A stretch of DNA of 64,000 nt from an uncultured Synechococcus sp. (GCA_913057985.1 CAJXPL010000006.1:1-64000); one strand, 5' to 3'. Positions 1 to 8,475 are shown, counted from the stretch's first letter. The notes: generated by a model not told the origin, from the sequence alone. Translations and numbers: made by a program.

Positions 1-124
1 CACCGACTGGACCGGTGATCGCAAAAATCAATTGGTGCTGATCGGCCGCAACATCGACCACAACAAACTGCGGAAGCAACTCAAGGCCTGTGTGGCGCCC
101 AATGCAGGAAAAGGTTTCAGCTGA
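1..124 (+). CDS. CobW-type metal-binding GTPase, C-terminal end (partial)
   Basis: The window opens inside a rightward gene read in the frame starting at base 2 and ending at TGA 122-124. The visible 40 residues contain the pattern GDRKNQLVLIGRNID followed by LRKQLKAC, which resembles the end of the CobW C-terminal domain of G3E-family GTPases. These proteins are thought to deliver metals such as zinc or cobalt to client enzymes. The GTPase domain lies outside the window, so the metal and client cannot be inferred. Family assignment is fairly secure; function is not. Confidence 0.75.
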   Translation, partial: TDWTGDRKNQLVLIGRNIDHNKLRKQLKACVAPNAGKGFS

Positions 125-177
125 TTCAGCAGAACCAGGGAATGGTGCTTATTGTGCGTGCCATGGGAGAAACCTCA

Positions 178-324
178 ATGGTCGAACCACTGCTGCTCGG
201 AGCGGTATTTGTTCTCGCCAGCCTGCTGCTGTGGCTTTTGGCTGATTCCGATGATGACAATGGCGGTGGCGGCTTACGCCAGCCGGTGCTTGTGCCCATC
301 CCGGTGCGTCATCACCAACGCTGA
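178..324 (+). CDS. Small single-pass membrane protein, unknown function
   Basis: A 48-residue protein if translated from ATG 178; an in-frame ATG at 142 would add 12 residues. It starts with a hydrophobic helix (residues about 4-21, LLLGAVFVLASLLLWLL), followed by a short acidic DSDDDN stretch, a glycine run and a basic tail ending in RHHQR. This is the layout of a short inner-membrane peptide. It lies 53 bases after the CobW-like gene on the same strand, so the two may be cotranscribed, and it is followed by a terminator-like hairpin. I do not recognise the family. Confidence 0.5.
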   Translation: MVEPLLLGAVFVLASLLLWLLADSDDDNGGGGLRQPVLVPIPVRHHQR

Positions 325-348
325 AGCTTTCAATTCTTTTTCCTCAAT

Positions 349-373
349 CCTCCGCTGCGGCGGGGAATTTTTT
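349..373 (+). terminator. Probable rho-independent terminator
   Basis: A short G+C-rich stem (349-355 pairing with about 359-365, including one G-T pair) is followed by a T run at 368-373. It sits 25 bases after the small membrane protein and would end rightward transcription from the CobW region. It touches the stop codon of the leftward ABC ATPase at 372. Confidence 0.45.
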
Positions 374-1460
374 ATGCCGACGCCTGATCAAGCGGAAGCA
401 GCGTGACTCTCGCCCCATCCCTGAAGCTGAGGCGACAACGGGTGTGGGGAGGATGCTCCTTTTCGATCGGACAGTGGGCCCGCACCAGCACATCCGCGAC
501 ACGGATTCGGTACTCCCAAGCATCCCCCAGAAATTCACGGCCCAGCACGCTGGCCTCTCCTTCGGCATCGGCGACGACAGTGATGTCGTGCGGATCCACG
601 AGCACACAACAATCACCGGAGGCTTCGCGGTCCGCCTGGACCCATGGAGCCGATGCATCCAGGTCTCCCAGGAGACAGGACAACTGGCCTTGGCCATGGG
701 CCTGCACTGGAATCAAATTGCGCTGAAGCACAAAGGATCCAACAAAAGGCGTCGCCGGTGACCTCACGATCTCGGGGGGCGATGCACATTGATGCAGCAC
801 GCCGTCCCGCATGACGGCAACGCGATCGCAAATCGCCAAAGCTTCTCCGGGGTCATGGGTGACGATCACGCCGCTCGCACCGCAGGCATCCAGTACGGAG
901 GAGAGCTCACTGCGCAGGCGGAGCCTCACCTCCACATCCAGGCTTGAAAAAGGCTCATCAAGCAGAACCACCCTGGGCGCTGGGGCCAGAGCGCGTGCCA
1001 AAGCCAGCCGCTGCCGCTGGCCACCGGAGAGCTGGTGCGGGTAGCGCTGCTCGAGCCCCTTCAGCCCCAGCAACGCAAACAACCAGGCCACGCGCTCACG
1101 GTTGGGATTCCGCCGGGGCAAACCGAAACTGGCGTTCTGCCAAGCGTTCAGGTGAGGGAACAGGGCGTAATCCTGGAACACCATGCCAACGCCCCGACGT
1201 TCCGGTTCCATCCAGATCCCATCTCCAGCCACCATGCGCTGATCCAGCTGCACTGTGCCGCGCCGGGGGCGTTCGAAGCCGGCAATCAAGCGGAGCAGGG
1301 TGGTCTTGCCACAGCCGGAGGGGCCCAGCAGGCCCAGCAGCTCCCCTGGCGCCACCTGAAGATCCACCCCCTTCAGGTTCCAGCCGTCAGAGGCGTCGCC
1401 GTAGCTGTGCCAGACCCCGTTTAAAGCAACCGTTGGCTCCATCGGGAGCAGCTGTTCCAC
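372..1460 (-). CDS. futC: ABC transporter ATP-binding protein, Fe3+-type (FutC/FbpC-like)
   Basis: A 362-residue ABC ATPase with all nucleotide-binding motifs: Walker A GPSGCGKTT (46-54), Q-loop Q96, signature LSGGQ (144-148), Walker B VVLLDEP (164-170) and switch histidine H202. About 150 residues follow the ATPase domain, as in FbpC/PotA-type proteins with a TOBE-like regulatory domain. It would energise import of ferric iron by the permease that starts divergently at about 1.6 kb. An internal ATG at 1442 is an alternative start, since homologues usually begin close to the first beta strand. Iron as substrate is inferred from the subfamily and the fused-permease partner; sulfate or polyamine relatives share the same architecture. 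Confidence 0.8.
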   Translation of the reverse strand: MEQLLPMEPTVALNGVWHSYGDASDGWNLKGVDLQVAPGELLGLLGPSGCGKTTLLRLIAGFERPRRGTVQLDQRMVAGDGIWMEPERRGVGMVFQDYALFPHLNAWQNASFGLPRRNPNRERVAWLFALLGLKGLEQRYPHQLSGGQRQRLALARALAPAPRVVLLDEPFSSLDVEVRLRLRSELSSVLDACGASGVIVTHDPGEALAICDRVAVMRDGVLHQCASPPEIVRSPATPFVGSFVLQRNLIPVQAHGQGQLSCLLGDLDASAPWVQADREASGDCCVLVDPHDITVVADAEGEASVLGREFLGDAWEYRIRVADVLVRAHCPIEKEHPPHTRCRLSFRDGARVTLLPLDQASA

Positions 1461-1629
1461 AGATCAGATGAAGCTTGGGAACCGACCGAGCTTATGAGTG
1501 TGACAAATGATCGAAGCCGGTGTGCGGTTTGCACGCCCTGAATCAGATCCCCATCGTTCATCACCAGACTCGTTCCATGGCAATGTCGCAACACCACGTC
1601 GCGACAACGGTGTCCGGCCCATCGCTGAA

Positions 1630-3201
1630 GTGAAGTTGCTGCCCAACCGGAGTGTTGTTCCAAGCCCAACCCGGCTGGCCCTGATCCTGATCGCCTCCAT
1701 CACTGGCCTGGTTGCGATCTGGCCGGTGTTGACGCTGGTAAGGGAGGCCCTGACGTCTTTGCACAGCGGCTTCAGCGATCTTGGCCCCGATGGCATGCGC
1801 CAGATCGTTGGCACCATCCAGCTGCTGCTCGGAACAGCAACGCTGGGCACCTTGCTTGGCACTGCGAACGGTTGGCTGCTGTGCAACTGCCGTTTTCCCG
1901 GTCGGGCATGGCTGCGCATCGCCCAGCTGATTCCCCTGGCAACGCCGGCCTATCTCCTCTCGGCGATCCTCGTTGATCTGGGCAGTCGCCACAGCTGGAC
2001 CATTCACGGCATGGGGTGGGGCATCGCTGTGATGGCCCTGACGACCTACCCCTATGTGTTCCTGCTGAGCACGGAAAGTTTCTCCGTCAGCGGCCAACGT
2101 CAGCTGGAGGCATGCCGGAGCCTGGGGGTTGGTCCCTGGTCAGCATTCCGGCGTGTGGCCTTGCCCATTGCACTGCCCGCGATCGGAGCCGGCGTCGCTC
2201 TCATGGGCATGGAAGTGGTCAATGAGCTGGGTGCCGTGCAGCTGCTCGGCATCCCAAGTCTCTCCGCGGGCATCCTGGAAACCTGGCAGTCCAACGGCGA
2301 TCCCGCAGGCGCCATCAGCTTGGCCTTGATCACGCTGGTGATCGTGTTGACTTTGGTGGTGTGTGAACGCAGCCTGCGCAGGCGCAGTCGGCGCTGGAGC
2401 GATGGCGTGGCCGGCGGGGATGCAACCGCTTGGCACCTGCATGGATTCCGCGCTGGGGTGGCGCAACTGCTCGCCGTGATCCCTCCGATCGTGAGCCTGG
2501 GAACCCCACTGCTGTGGGCCGCCAGCAACTTGGATCAGCTCCAAACCAGCTGGAACGACGATCTGATCAGTCTGAGCGGCCGCAGTCTTTTGCTGGCTCT
2601 GGTCGCTGCTGTTTTGGCGGTAACGGCAGCGCTGGTGCTGGCCATCGCCAAACGCTGGTCCAGCGCCCCATGGCTGAAAAGCCTCACCTTCCTGGCCGGA
2701 ACGGGCTACGCCATCCCCGGCACCGTCCTGGCTCTGGCCCTTTTGCTCACGGGCGCCCCCTGGCAGGTCGCCCCCTTGCTCCTGCTGCTGTGGGGCTACA
2801 GCGATCGATTTCTGGCGGTGGCAAAAGGAGGCCTGGATGCAGCCCTGGAACGGATCAGCCCGAGCCTCGATGAGGCGGCGACGGGGATGGGATCACCGTG
2901 GCAGCGCGTGCTCCAACGCGTGCATCTCCCCCTCTTGCGCGGACCGATCACCGTCGGACTGCTGCTGGTGTTTGTCGACACGGTGAAAGAGCTTCCCCTC
3001 ACCTTCGCCCTGCGGCCTTTTGACTTCGACACGCTCTCGGTGCGCGTGTTCCAGTACGCCGGCGATGAACGGCTGGCCGAAGCGATGTTGCCGGCCCTGA
3101 TGATTCTCGTTCTGGGGCTGGTCGCCGCCATGGCCTTGGTGCCAACCCTGGATCACGCCTCCAGACGAGAGGGCTCGTCACCCCCGCAGCAAACGCTCTG
3201 A
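1630..3201 (+). CDS. futB: ABC transporter permease, fused two-domain Fe3+ type (FutB/FbpB-like)
   Basis: A polytopic inner-membrane permease of about 523 residues with two tandem halves of roughly six helices. Each half carries an EAA-type coupling loop: one around EACRSLGVGPWSAFRRVALPI and one around DEAATGMGSPWQRVLQRVHLP, the contact points for the ATPase. This fused layout is typical of ferric iron permeases. The start is uncertain: GTG 1630 places the first helix near the N-terminus, while ATG 1507 adds 41 polar residues with no obvious family counterpart. It is divergent from the ATPase gene and its last 24 bases overlap the convergent phosphoesterase gene. No periplasmic iron-binding protein is adjacent. 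Confidence 0.8.
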   Translation: MKLLPNRSVVPSPTRLALILIASITGLVAIWPVLTLVREALTSLHSGFSDLGPDGMRQIVGTIQLLLGTATLGTLLGTANGWLLCNCRFPGRAWLRIAQLIPLATPAYLLSAILVDLGSRHSWTIHGMGWGIAVMALTTYPYVFLLSTESFSVSGQRQLEACRSLGVGPWSAFRRVALPIALPAIGAGVALMGMEVVNELGAVQLLGIPSLSAGILETWQSNGDPAGAISLALITLVIVLTLVVCERSLRRRSRRWSDGVAGGDATAWHLHGFRAGVAQLLAVIPPIVSLGTPLLWAASNLDQLQTSWNDDLISLSGRSLLLALVAAVLAVTAALVLAIAKRWSSAPWLKSLTFLAGTGYAIPGTVLALALLLTGAPWQVAPLLLLLWGYSDRFLAVAKGGLDAALERISPSLDEAATGMGSPWQRVLQRVHLPLLRGPITVGLLLVFVDTVKELPLTFALRPFDFDTLSVRVFQYAGDERLAEAMLPALMILVLGLVAAMALVPTLDHASRREGSSPPQQTL

Positions 3202-4170
3202 TGCGTTGCGCTGGAGCAAGCCAGCACGGGTGTTGAGACGGAGCGGGAGTGTGGACCAGGAGATCGGCCGTCCCGTGAACACGGCGTAGGTGGTCTCCCG
3301 CAGGGTGCCCCTGCCCCCATCGATCTCCAACAAGGTGAAGCTCTGTTGTGCTGGCGCTTCACCACGCAACAGGCGCCGGGGGCCGCTGCCCAAAGCGCCG
3401 AGCTGGATCAGATCGAGCTGTCCACGACGGCTGGAGAACCAGGTGTGGTGATGACCACTGATGTAGGCCTGCACGCCGGCGGCATCCATCAAGGCCTGAA
3501 GTGCACCTCCCCGCTCCAACACCTCACCGGGGCGATCCTTGCCCAGACCAACCCCAGCCAGGGGGAGATGACCCACCACAAACCGAGCACGAGCTTTTTG
3601 TGCCTCGGTGCTGGCCAACTGCTGTTGTGCCCAGATCAGCTGATCCTCAGGAACACGGGCTGAGCTGGCATCCCAGACCAGCCAGAAGATCTCGTCCTGC
3701 AGCACCGAGTAGCGAAACGGGAACTGCGAGCCATCCACAAACGTCAATCCCATCCGTGAACGGATCGGAGTCCAGAACCGACGCACAGCGGCACGATCCG
3801 CGGGGAACCCCGGTGAACCGTCATGGTTCCCGATCGCTGGCAGCAGTGGAATGTCCGCCGCCTGAAGCCGCTGCAGAACCGACATATCAAAGCCCCGCCA
3901 CATGGCATCCAGCTGCTGACCCGTGAGGGCTCGCAGCTGACCCGCGACCATGTCGCCAGCACACACCACCAGATCTGGCTGCAGGCCAATGAGCTGATCC
4001 AGCCCCTGATCCACGGCAGGGATGTAGCGGGTGGAGCCGTAGCTGCTGTTGAGGTCGCTGATCAACCCAACCCGGAGAACAGCCCGCCTGGCGGCGTTCA
4101 AGGGCAGTGCCGCTGCCGTAAGACCGGTGCCAAGCACCAACTGCAGCATCCGTCGACGACTCAGCAACAC
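3178..4170 (-). CDS. Exported calcineurin-like metallophosphoesterase
   Basis: A 330-residue protein with a twin-arginine-like signal (SRRRML, residues 4-9, then a hydrophobic stretch to about 26) and calcineurin-fold metal motifs in order: SDLN (38-41), GD (72-73), GNHD (114-117), VVGHLP (197-202) and SGHHHT (237-242). The family hydrolyses phosphomono- or diesters with a two-metal centre. The first motif normally ends in histidine (DxH) but here has asparagine (N41), so the metal site may be altered. It is the last gene of a leftward run, 12 bases after the flippase-like gene, and overlaps the end of the iron permease gene by 24 bases. The substrate cannot be read from sequence. Confidence 0.8.
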   Translation of the reverse strand: MLLSRRRMLQLVLGTGLTAAALPLNAARRAVLRVGLISDLNSSYGSTRYIPAVDQGLDQLIGLQPDLVVCAGDMVAGQLRALTGQQLDAMWRGFDMSVLQRLQAADIPLLPAIGNHDGSPGFPADRAAVRRFWTPIRSRMGLTFVDGSQFPFRYSVLQDEIFWLVWDASSARVPEDQLIWAQQQLASTEAQKARARFVVGHLPLAGVGLGKDRPGEVLERGGALQALMDAAGVQAYISGHHHTWFSSRRGQLDLIQLGALGSGPRRLLRGEAPAQQSFTLLEIDGGRGTLRETTYAVFTGRPISWSTLPLRLNTRAGLLQRNASERLLRG

Positions 4171-4182
4171 AACAGCACGGGG

Positions 4183-5106
4183 TCAGCGGTGGCGTTTCAA
4201 ACGTTGGCCCAGCATCCGATCGGCCACCAGGGCCCCGCTGGCAACAACATCAGCCAGGGTGGAGAGGAGTCGGTAGCTGAGAACCACCGCGAGCAGCTGC
4301 GCCTCCGGCACGGCAGCACCCAAACGCAGCAGCAGGGTGGCCTCAAACACCCCGAGCCCCCCGGGGGCACCAGGCACCACCAGCCCAACGGCGTAGGCCA
4401 GGCCAAAGGCCGCAAGCCAGGTGAACGGTGCCGGACTTTGAATGCCGAAGGCCTGCACGCTGCACCAGAACCCGGCAAAGCGGCAAAGCACAAACAGCAG
4501 CTGAAGGCTGAGGGGCCGCCAGGGATAGCCACCGCGACCGCTTCCCTCACTTTCCAGGGGCCCACTGCCAACCGACTGCAATTGCGCCGCCTTGGAACGC
4601 TCCAGTCGACGCAGAAGGGGCTCGCGCCAGCGGGACATCATCAACAGCGCGGGCCATGGAGCCAGCAGGGCAAGGCCCTGCTGCCATCCCCCAGCAATCA
4701 CAACAAGAACGGACGCCGCCACGATCAGGAGTGGATCAAGGATCACCCCGGCCAGGGCAGGGCCGCCGCCAATCGCCGGACGCAGCACCCGGACCCGCTC
4801 CACCAGATGCCAGATCCCTCCCGGCAGGTACTTGAGCAGGTTGCTCCGCACAAACAGCGGCACCACAGCAACCCCCTGGGGAGGATGTCTCAACCAGATC
4901 AGAAGGTCGCGCCAGGCCAAACCATTGATCAGGATGCTGAGCCAGGTAAGACCCAGCCCCAGCACCAGCCACCACCAACCGTTGGCCACCAAGCTCAGCT
5001 GGCGAAGTTGGCCCGCCTGCTGGGCCAGAGCCACAGCGATGAAGATCAGGCTGGCCAGCGTGATCCAGAGCTTGGGTTGCCGGAGAACCTTGCCCATCAG
5101 GCCCAA
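4183..5106 (-). CDS. Flippase-like membrane protein (LPG synthase transmembrane-domain family)
   Basis: A 307-residue polytopic membrane protein resembling the transmembrane half of lysylphosphatidylglycerol synthases (UPF0104-type). Visible family features are the NLLKYLPGGIWHLVERV stretch after the second hydrophobic block and the VGLVVPGAPGGLGVFEATLLL segment near residue 245-265. No cytoplasmic aminoacyltransferase domain is present, so lipid aminoacylation is not expected; relatives of this size are usually treated as lipid or glycan translocation proteins of unknown substrate. Its start overlaps the end of larC by 10 bases, implying translational coupling. Confidence 0.75.
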   Translation of the reverse strand: MGLMGKVLRQPKLWITLASLIFIAVALAQQAGQLRQLSLVANGWWWLVLGLGLTWLSILINGLAWRDLLIWLRHPPQGVAVVPLFVRSNLLKYLPGGIWHLVERVRVLRPAIGGGPALAGVILDPLLIVAASVLVVIAGGWQQGLALLAPWPALLMMSRWREPLLRRLERSKAAQLQSVGSGPLESEGSGRGGYPWRPLSLQLLFVLCRFAGFWCSVQAFGIQSPAPFTWLAAFGLAYAVGLVVPGAPGGLGVFEATLLLRLGAAVPEAQLLAVVLSYRLLSTLADVVASGALVADRMLGQRLKRHR

Positions 5107-6305
5107 TCGTCCGTGCTGACGAACGGCGCTACTGCAACAGCAGCCCGCAGCTCATCAAAGGAACACCCGGTGCTGGCCTGGAGAGCCTCAAGGGCATCCG
5201 CCTCGGCTTTGACGGTGCAACGGCCATCGGGGCGACGCACCTGTTTGGCAGCGACGGGGCCCCATGGCGTTTCGAGCACACCCTGCCGCCTCGGCAACAC
5301 CCAGCGTCCCTGGCGCCGCTCCCGCAGGCCGATGCTGCTGCCAGCACTAAGCCAGAGGCTGCGGAGCTGATCGGCATCCCCATCCCGCACCAGCGCCGTC
5401 AGCAACTGGCCACTGCGGCCCTTTTTCATCAGCAACGGCTGCACCGCCACATCAATCGCTCCCGCATCACGCAAGCGATTCATCAACACCGCAATCTCCT
5501 CTGGAGTGGCGTCATCGATCCAGGCTTCCTGCACCACCAACGACTCCCAACGGGGACCTTCCTCCGCAGTAACGGCTGGGGTGTGCAGCACCAGGCGCAC
5601 CAGGTTGGGGCGATCCAGTTGGCGGTGGCCGAGGCCAACACCAACCTTGTCAGCCACCAAACGTTCAGGAGCGACAAACTGATCCGCCAGAACCGACACC
5701 AGGGCGAGGCCCGTGGGCGTCACCAACTCTCCTGTGGGCAGATCTCCGCCCTGAAGCAGAGGGATGCGGTGACGTCGTGCCAGTTCAAGCACGGCGGGCA
5801 CGGGCACGGGCAATAGGCCATGGGCGGTTGCCACCGTTCCGCTCCCCGCAGGCAACGGAGAACAGACGATCCTGGCTGGATTGAGGTCGTCAATCGCCGC
5901 ACAGACACCCACCACATCCACGAGGGCATCGATGGCTCCAACCTCATGGAAGTGAACGGCCTCCACCGGAGTTCCATGCACGGTGGCTTCGGCTTCTGCC
6001 AGACGGGTGAACACGGCGAGCACCCGTTGCTTCAGCGATGGCGCTAGAGCAGCTGCATTGATCTGATCACGGATCCCCGACCAATGGCGGTGGGGCGGCT
6101 GATCCTCAAGACCCTCCACATCAACGCGGATGCCTCGGAGACCAGCACTGCGCGCCTCCTTCTGGGTGAGGCGATATCGCCCCGTCAAACCGAGGGCCGC
6201 CAGAGGCGACTCCACCACGGCCTGGTCCACACCCAGATCCAACAGTGCGGCCAGGAGCATGTCCCCTGCCAAGCCTGTTGGTGCATCAATCCAAAGCGCG
6301 CTCAT
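5097..6305 (-). CDS. larC: Nickel-pincer cofactor biosynthesis protein LarC
   Basis: A 402-residue LarC-family protein, with the N-terminal motif DAPTGLAGDM (7-16), the segment HFHEVGAIDALVDVVG near residue 118-133, and a complete C-terminal half including LVVQEAWIDDATPEEIAVLMNRL. In characterised systems LarC is a CTP-dependent nickel insertase that completes the nickel-pincer nucleotide of lactate racemase. Here LarC1 and LarC2 regions form one uninterrupted frame. No larA, larB or larE gene lies in the window. Its start shares four bases with the end of the M41-like gene upstream and its end overlaps the flippase-like gene. Confidence 0.88.
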   Translation of the reverse strand: MSALWIDAPTGLAGDMLLAALLDLGVDQAVVESPLAALGLTGRYRLTQKEARSAGLRGIRVDVEGLEDQPPHRHWSGIRDQINAAALAPSLKQRVLAVFTRLAEAEATVHGTPVEAVHFHEVGAIDALVDVVGVCAAIDDLNPARIVCSPLPAGSGTVATAHGLLPVPVPAVLELARRHRIPLLQGGDLPTGELVTPTGLALVSVLADQFVAPERLVADKVGVGLGHRQLDRPNLVRLVLHTPAVTAEEGPRWESLVVQEAWIDDATPEEIAVLMNRLRDAGAIDVAVQPLLMKKGRSGQLLTALVRDGDADQLRSLWLSAGSSIGLRERRQGRWVLPRRQGVLETPWGPVAAKQVRRPDGRCTVKAEADALEALQASTGCSFDELRAAVAVAPFVSTDDWA

Positions 6306-6949
6306 CGCCCTAGACGCGGAGCCGCCTCCAACAGAACAACGGCCTGCTGATCAAGCACCTCCCGCTGCTGACGCAACTGCTGCTCAATCTCCCGCCGGGC
6401 GCGGCGCTGCTCCCGCTGGGCGGTGGCCACGTCATGGCCCGACAGTCCCCAAAGCCGTCCCAGCAAAGCGCGGTCATCGGCCCCACCACGGGCCTTGCCA
6501 AAGACCACGGTCTCAGCGGCGATGCCGGCCTGAAGCACCCGACTCCAACGGCGTAGATCCTCAAGCGGCATGCGGACGCTGTCCGGCACGGCGAACTCAG
6601 TGGCGCCGCTGCTGCGCAGTCCTGCACGCACACAGGCCAGGGTTCCCACCAGAACCTGCTGAACCGGAAGTTGCTCCGCTTCCGCGATCAGAACATGGCC
6701 CGCCTCATGCACTGCAATCCGATGCAGACGCTCCTGCCCACCGGGCAAAGCTTCGGCAAGGATGTGTCCGCCCATGCCTTCCCAGGTGGCGGCATCAACG
6801 CTGAGGGTGACCAGGGCACCCCCAACCGCCACAACGATCCAGGCAGCAGACAGACCCAGGGCAGGACCAAAAGCGCCGAGGGCGGTGATGCCGGCAACGG
6901 CAATGCCAGCCCGAAGTGACCCCGTGGAGCCCTGCCCCGCCTCGGCCAT
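6302..6949 (-). CDS. Membrane-anchored M41-like zinc protease domain protein without an AAA domain
   Basis: A 215-residue protein with two hydrophobic segments (about 13-32 and 34-52) and the zinc-protease motif HEAGH at 81-85, as in the peptidase domain of FtsH. No Walker A/B motifs are present, so the AAA unfoldase half of FtsH is missing and the protein could not drive ATP-dependent proteolysis alone. The C-terminal half is helical, with a charged stretch QREQRRARREIEQQLRQQRE that may form a coiled coil. It overlaps larC by 4 bases and the upstream gene by 1 base. Protease activity is inferred from one motif only. Confidence 0.65.
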   Translation of the reverse strand: MAEAGQGSTGSLRAGIAVAGITALGAFGPALGLSAAWIVVAVGGALVTLSVDAATWEGMGGHILAEALPGGQERLHRIAVHEAGHVLIAEAEQLPVQQVLVGTLACVRAGLRSSGATEFAVPDSVRMPLEDLRRWSRVLQAGIAAETVVFGKARGGADDRALLGRLWGLSGHDVATAQREQRRARREIEQQLRQQREVLDQQAVVLLEAAPRLGR

Positions 6950-7569
6950 CAGCTGCGAGCGCGGGAGGTGGCACGGCCACGACCTCCCTTGGATTTGCCG
7001 CCACGCGTCGGCATCGGAGCAATCACGTCGTGATTTTCGAGGTGCAGTTCCTGGCCCTGGCGGCGCAGGTCAAGGCTGACGAAGTGCCGCAGGTTTTCGA
7101 GGGGAAGCTCTCCCTTGATCTGGAGTTTGAAGGGAAGCGGACGATGGCCGTCGGCACGGGCCTGCTGCCGCACCTTCACCACCATTTCGCCGGTTTCAGG
7201 CTTGGTGAAGATCAACTCGCCTCGAACGGAAAAGAAGTCGTCCCCTTCCGGCAGGGTGTCGGAGGCATCGGCTTGGTCTGGAGCCAGGGTGCTGGGTTCC
7301 CAGACCCCAGCAATCTGCAGATGCAGATGATCACTTTCACGGCTTCTGGGATACACGACCCAGAGGTGGGGTTGATCCAGGGGCAGATGCCGCCGCATCA
7401 GGGTGAGCACACGACCGAGCACGACAGTTTCCAGGGGGACCCCCTGGGCATCGGTCAAGGTGCCACGGGTGAGTTGCTCGGGGTCGGTTGGGGCATAAGT
7501 GCCGCGCACAAGACCGATGGCCCGGTACTGCAACGGCTCTGTGACCGGGGGAATCGGATGGGCGCGCAT
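6949..7569 (-). CDS. Conserved-looking protein of unknown function, first gene of the larC operon
   Basis: A 206-residue soluble protein read from ATG 7569; the reading frame stays open further upstream to 8190 but that part lies opposite another gene. It contains mostly beta-type, moderately charged sequence (for example RGELIFTKPETGEMVVKVRQQ and FKLQIKGELPLENLRHFVSLDL) and ends in a basic Gly/Arg/Ser tail (TRGGKSKGGRGRATSRARS), which could bind nucleic acid or an acidic partner. Its stop shares one base with the next start (TGATG). I do not recognise the family; position as first gene of a five-gene overlapping run suggests a shared role. Confidence 0.65.
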   Translation of the reverse strand: MRAHPIPPVTEPLQYRAIGLVRGTYAPTDPEQLTRGTLTDAQGVPLETVVLGRVLTLMRRHLPLDQPHLWVVYPRSRESDHLHLQIAGVWEPSTLAPDQADASDTLPEGDDFFSVRGELIFTKPETGEMVVKVRQQARADGHRPLPFKLQIKGELPLENLRHFVSLDLRRQGQELHLENHDVIAPMPTRGGKSKGGRGRATSRARS

Positions 7570-7662
7570 TGATGCTGAACCGGGAGGAGTCAAAAGCCCT
7601 TGCAAAGACTGTAGCCAGCCCACTGCAATCTCCTCAGACTGAAGTGGCTGATTCGAGATCGG

Positions 7663-8475
7663 ATGCCCAGCCCGCGCCGAATTCTGTTGCTGCTGGCGTC
7701 CATGGTGGGGGCTGCACTGGTCGGTTGGGTCGCCGCGGCATCCATGGCCCCGGAAACGCGAGCGCGCAGCACTCGCCAGGCTGAAGATCTGCAGGTTGAG
7801 CTGCTGATGCAACAGCTCCAGACCCAGGAGGTACTCAGCGAAGCAGAACGGGGCCTGCTGCTGGAACGCTTGGTGACACTGGAGCGCCTGCAAGAAGCCG
7901 AAGTGGTGCTGCAACCGTGGCTGTCTGGCCGCTCGACGCCGCGCGAACTCAGCCTGTTCAAAGCCGATCTGCAACGTCGCAATGGCCAGCCCGAGGCCGC
8001 CGGACGCAGCCTCCAACATCTGCTGCGGCTGCATCCGAATGATCTGCAGGTTCTGCAGCTGCTGGTGCTCCTGGACCAAGAGCAGGGACGTCAGCGTCAG
8101 GTGACAGCAGAGCTCACGGTCCGGTTCAAGGGCCTGGAGCCTGGCCAGCGTTTGGAGATCGGTTTGCTTTTGGCTGATCTGCTGCGACAAAGCGGATCCG
8201 ATCAGACCGCGATGGGGTTGTACGGCCAGCTGGCCACGGAGAACAAGACAGATGCAAGGCCCCTGCTGGCCTTGGCTTTATTACGGCAAGAGCAGGGCAA
8301 TTCGGAGGCGGTTCAAACCCTGCTCAAGCAGGCCCGGGAACGGCGGGATGCCAATGGGAGGCTCCATCCCTTGATCGATGTTGTGGCAGCACAGCTGGGT
8401 TTGAGCGCAGCCCGGATCAGCGGCTCAGAACTCTCCAGCGCTACGGCGTCGCCGAAGGGTTCTGATAGGCCTTGA
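7663..8475 (+). CDS. TPR-like protein with N-terminal membrane anchor
   Basis: A 270-residue protein. Residues about 6-27 (ILLLLASMVGAALVGWVAAASM) form a hydrophobic signal or anchor, followed by helical repeats rich in leucine and glutamine. The repeat units, such as AGRSLQHLLRLHPNDLQVLQLLVLLDQEQGR and LALALLRQEQGNSEAVQTLLKQA, look like degenerate tetratricopeptide repeats, a protein-interaction scaffold. The end overlaps a small convergent secreted-protein gene by 35 bases. It is divergent from the larC operon across about 90 bases, so the two may share a control region. No enzymatic motif is visible. Confidence 0.65.
   Translation: MPSPRRILLLLASMVGAALVGWVAAASMAPETRARSTRQAEDLQVELLMQQLQTQEVLSEAERGLLLERLVTLERLQEAEVVLQPWLSGRSTPRELSLFKADLQRRNGQPEAAGRSLQHLLRLHPNDLQVLQLLVLLDQEQGRQRQVTAELTVRFKGLEPGQRLEIGLLLADLLRQSGSDQTAMGLYGQLATENKTDARPLLALALLRQEQGNSEAVQTLLKQARERRDANGRLHPLIDVVAAQLGLSAARISGSELSSATASPKGSDRP

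Noticed and set aside
822..829. HIP1-like octamer GCGATCGC (also 33666-33673)
   Set aside because: Only isolated copies were seen, which fits marine Synechococcus lacking HIP1 enrichment; no positional pattern.
3823..5370. Long rightward frame of about 515 residues
   Set aside because: It lies opposite the phosphoesterase, flippase-like and larC genes, each with recognisable motifs; its own sequence is Gln/His/Pro-rich with no domain.
7570..8190. Upstream extension of the unknown leftward gene to 413 residues
   Set aside because: The extra part is antisense to the TPR-like gene and Gln-rich; ATG 7569 gives a sensible start.
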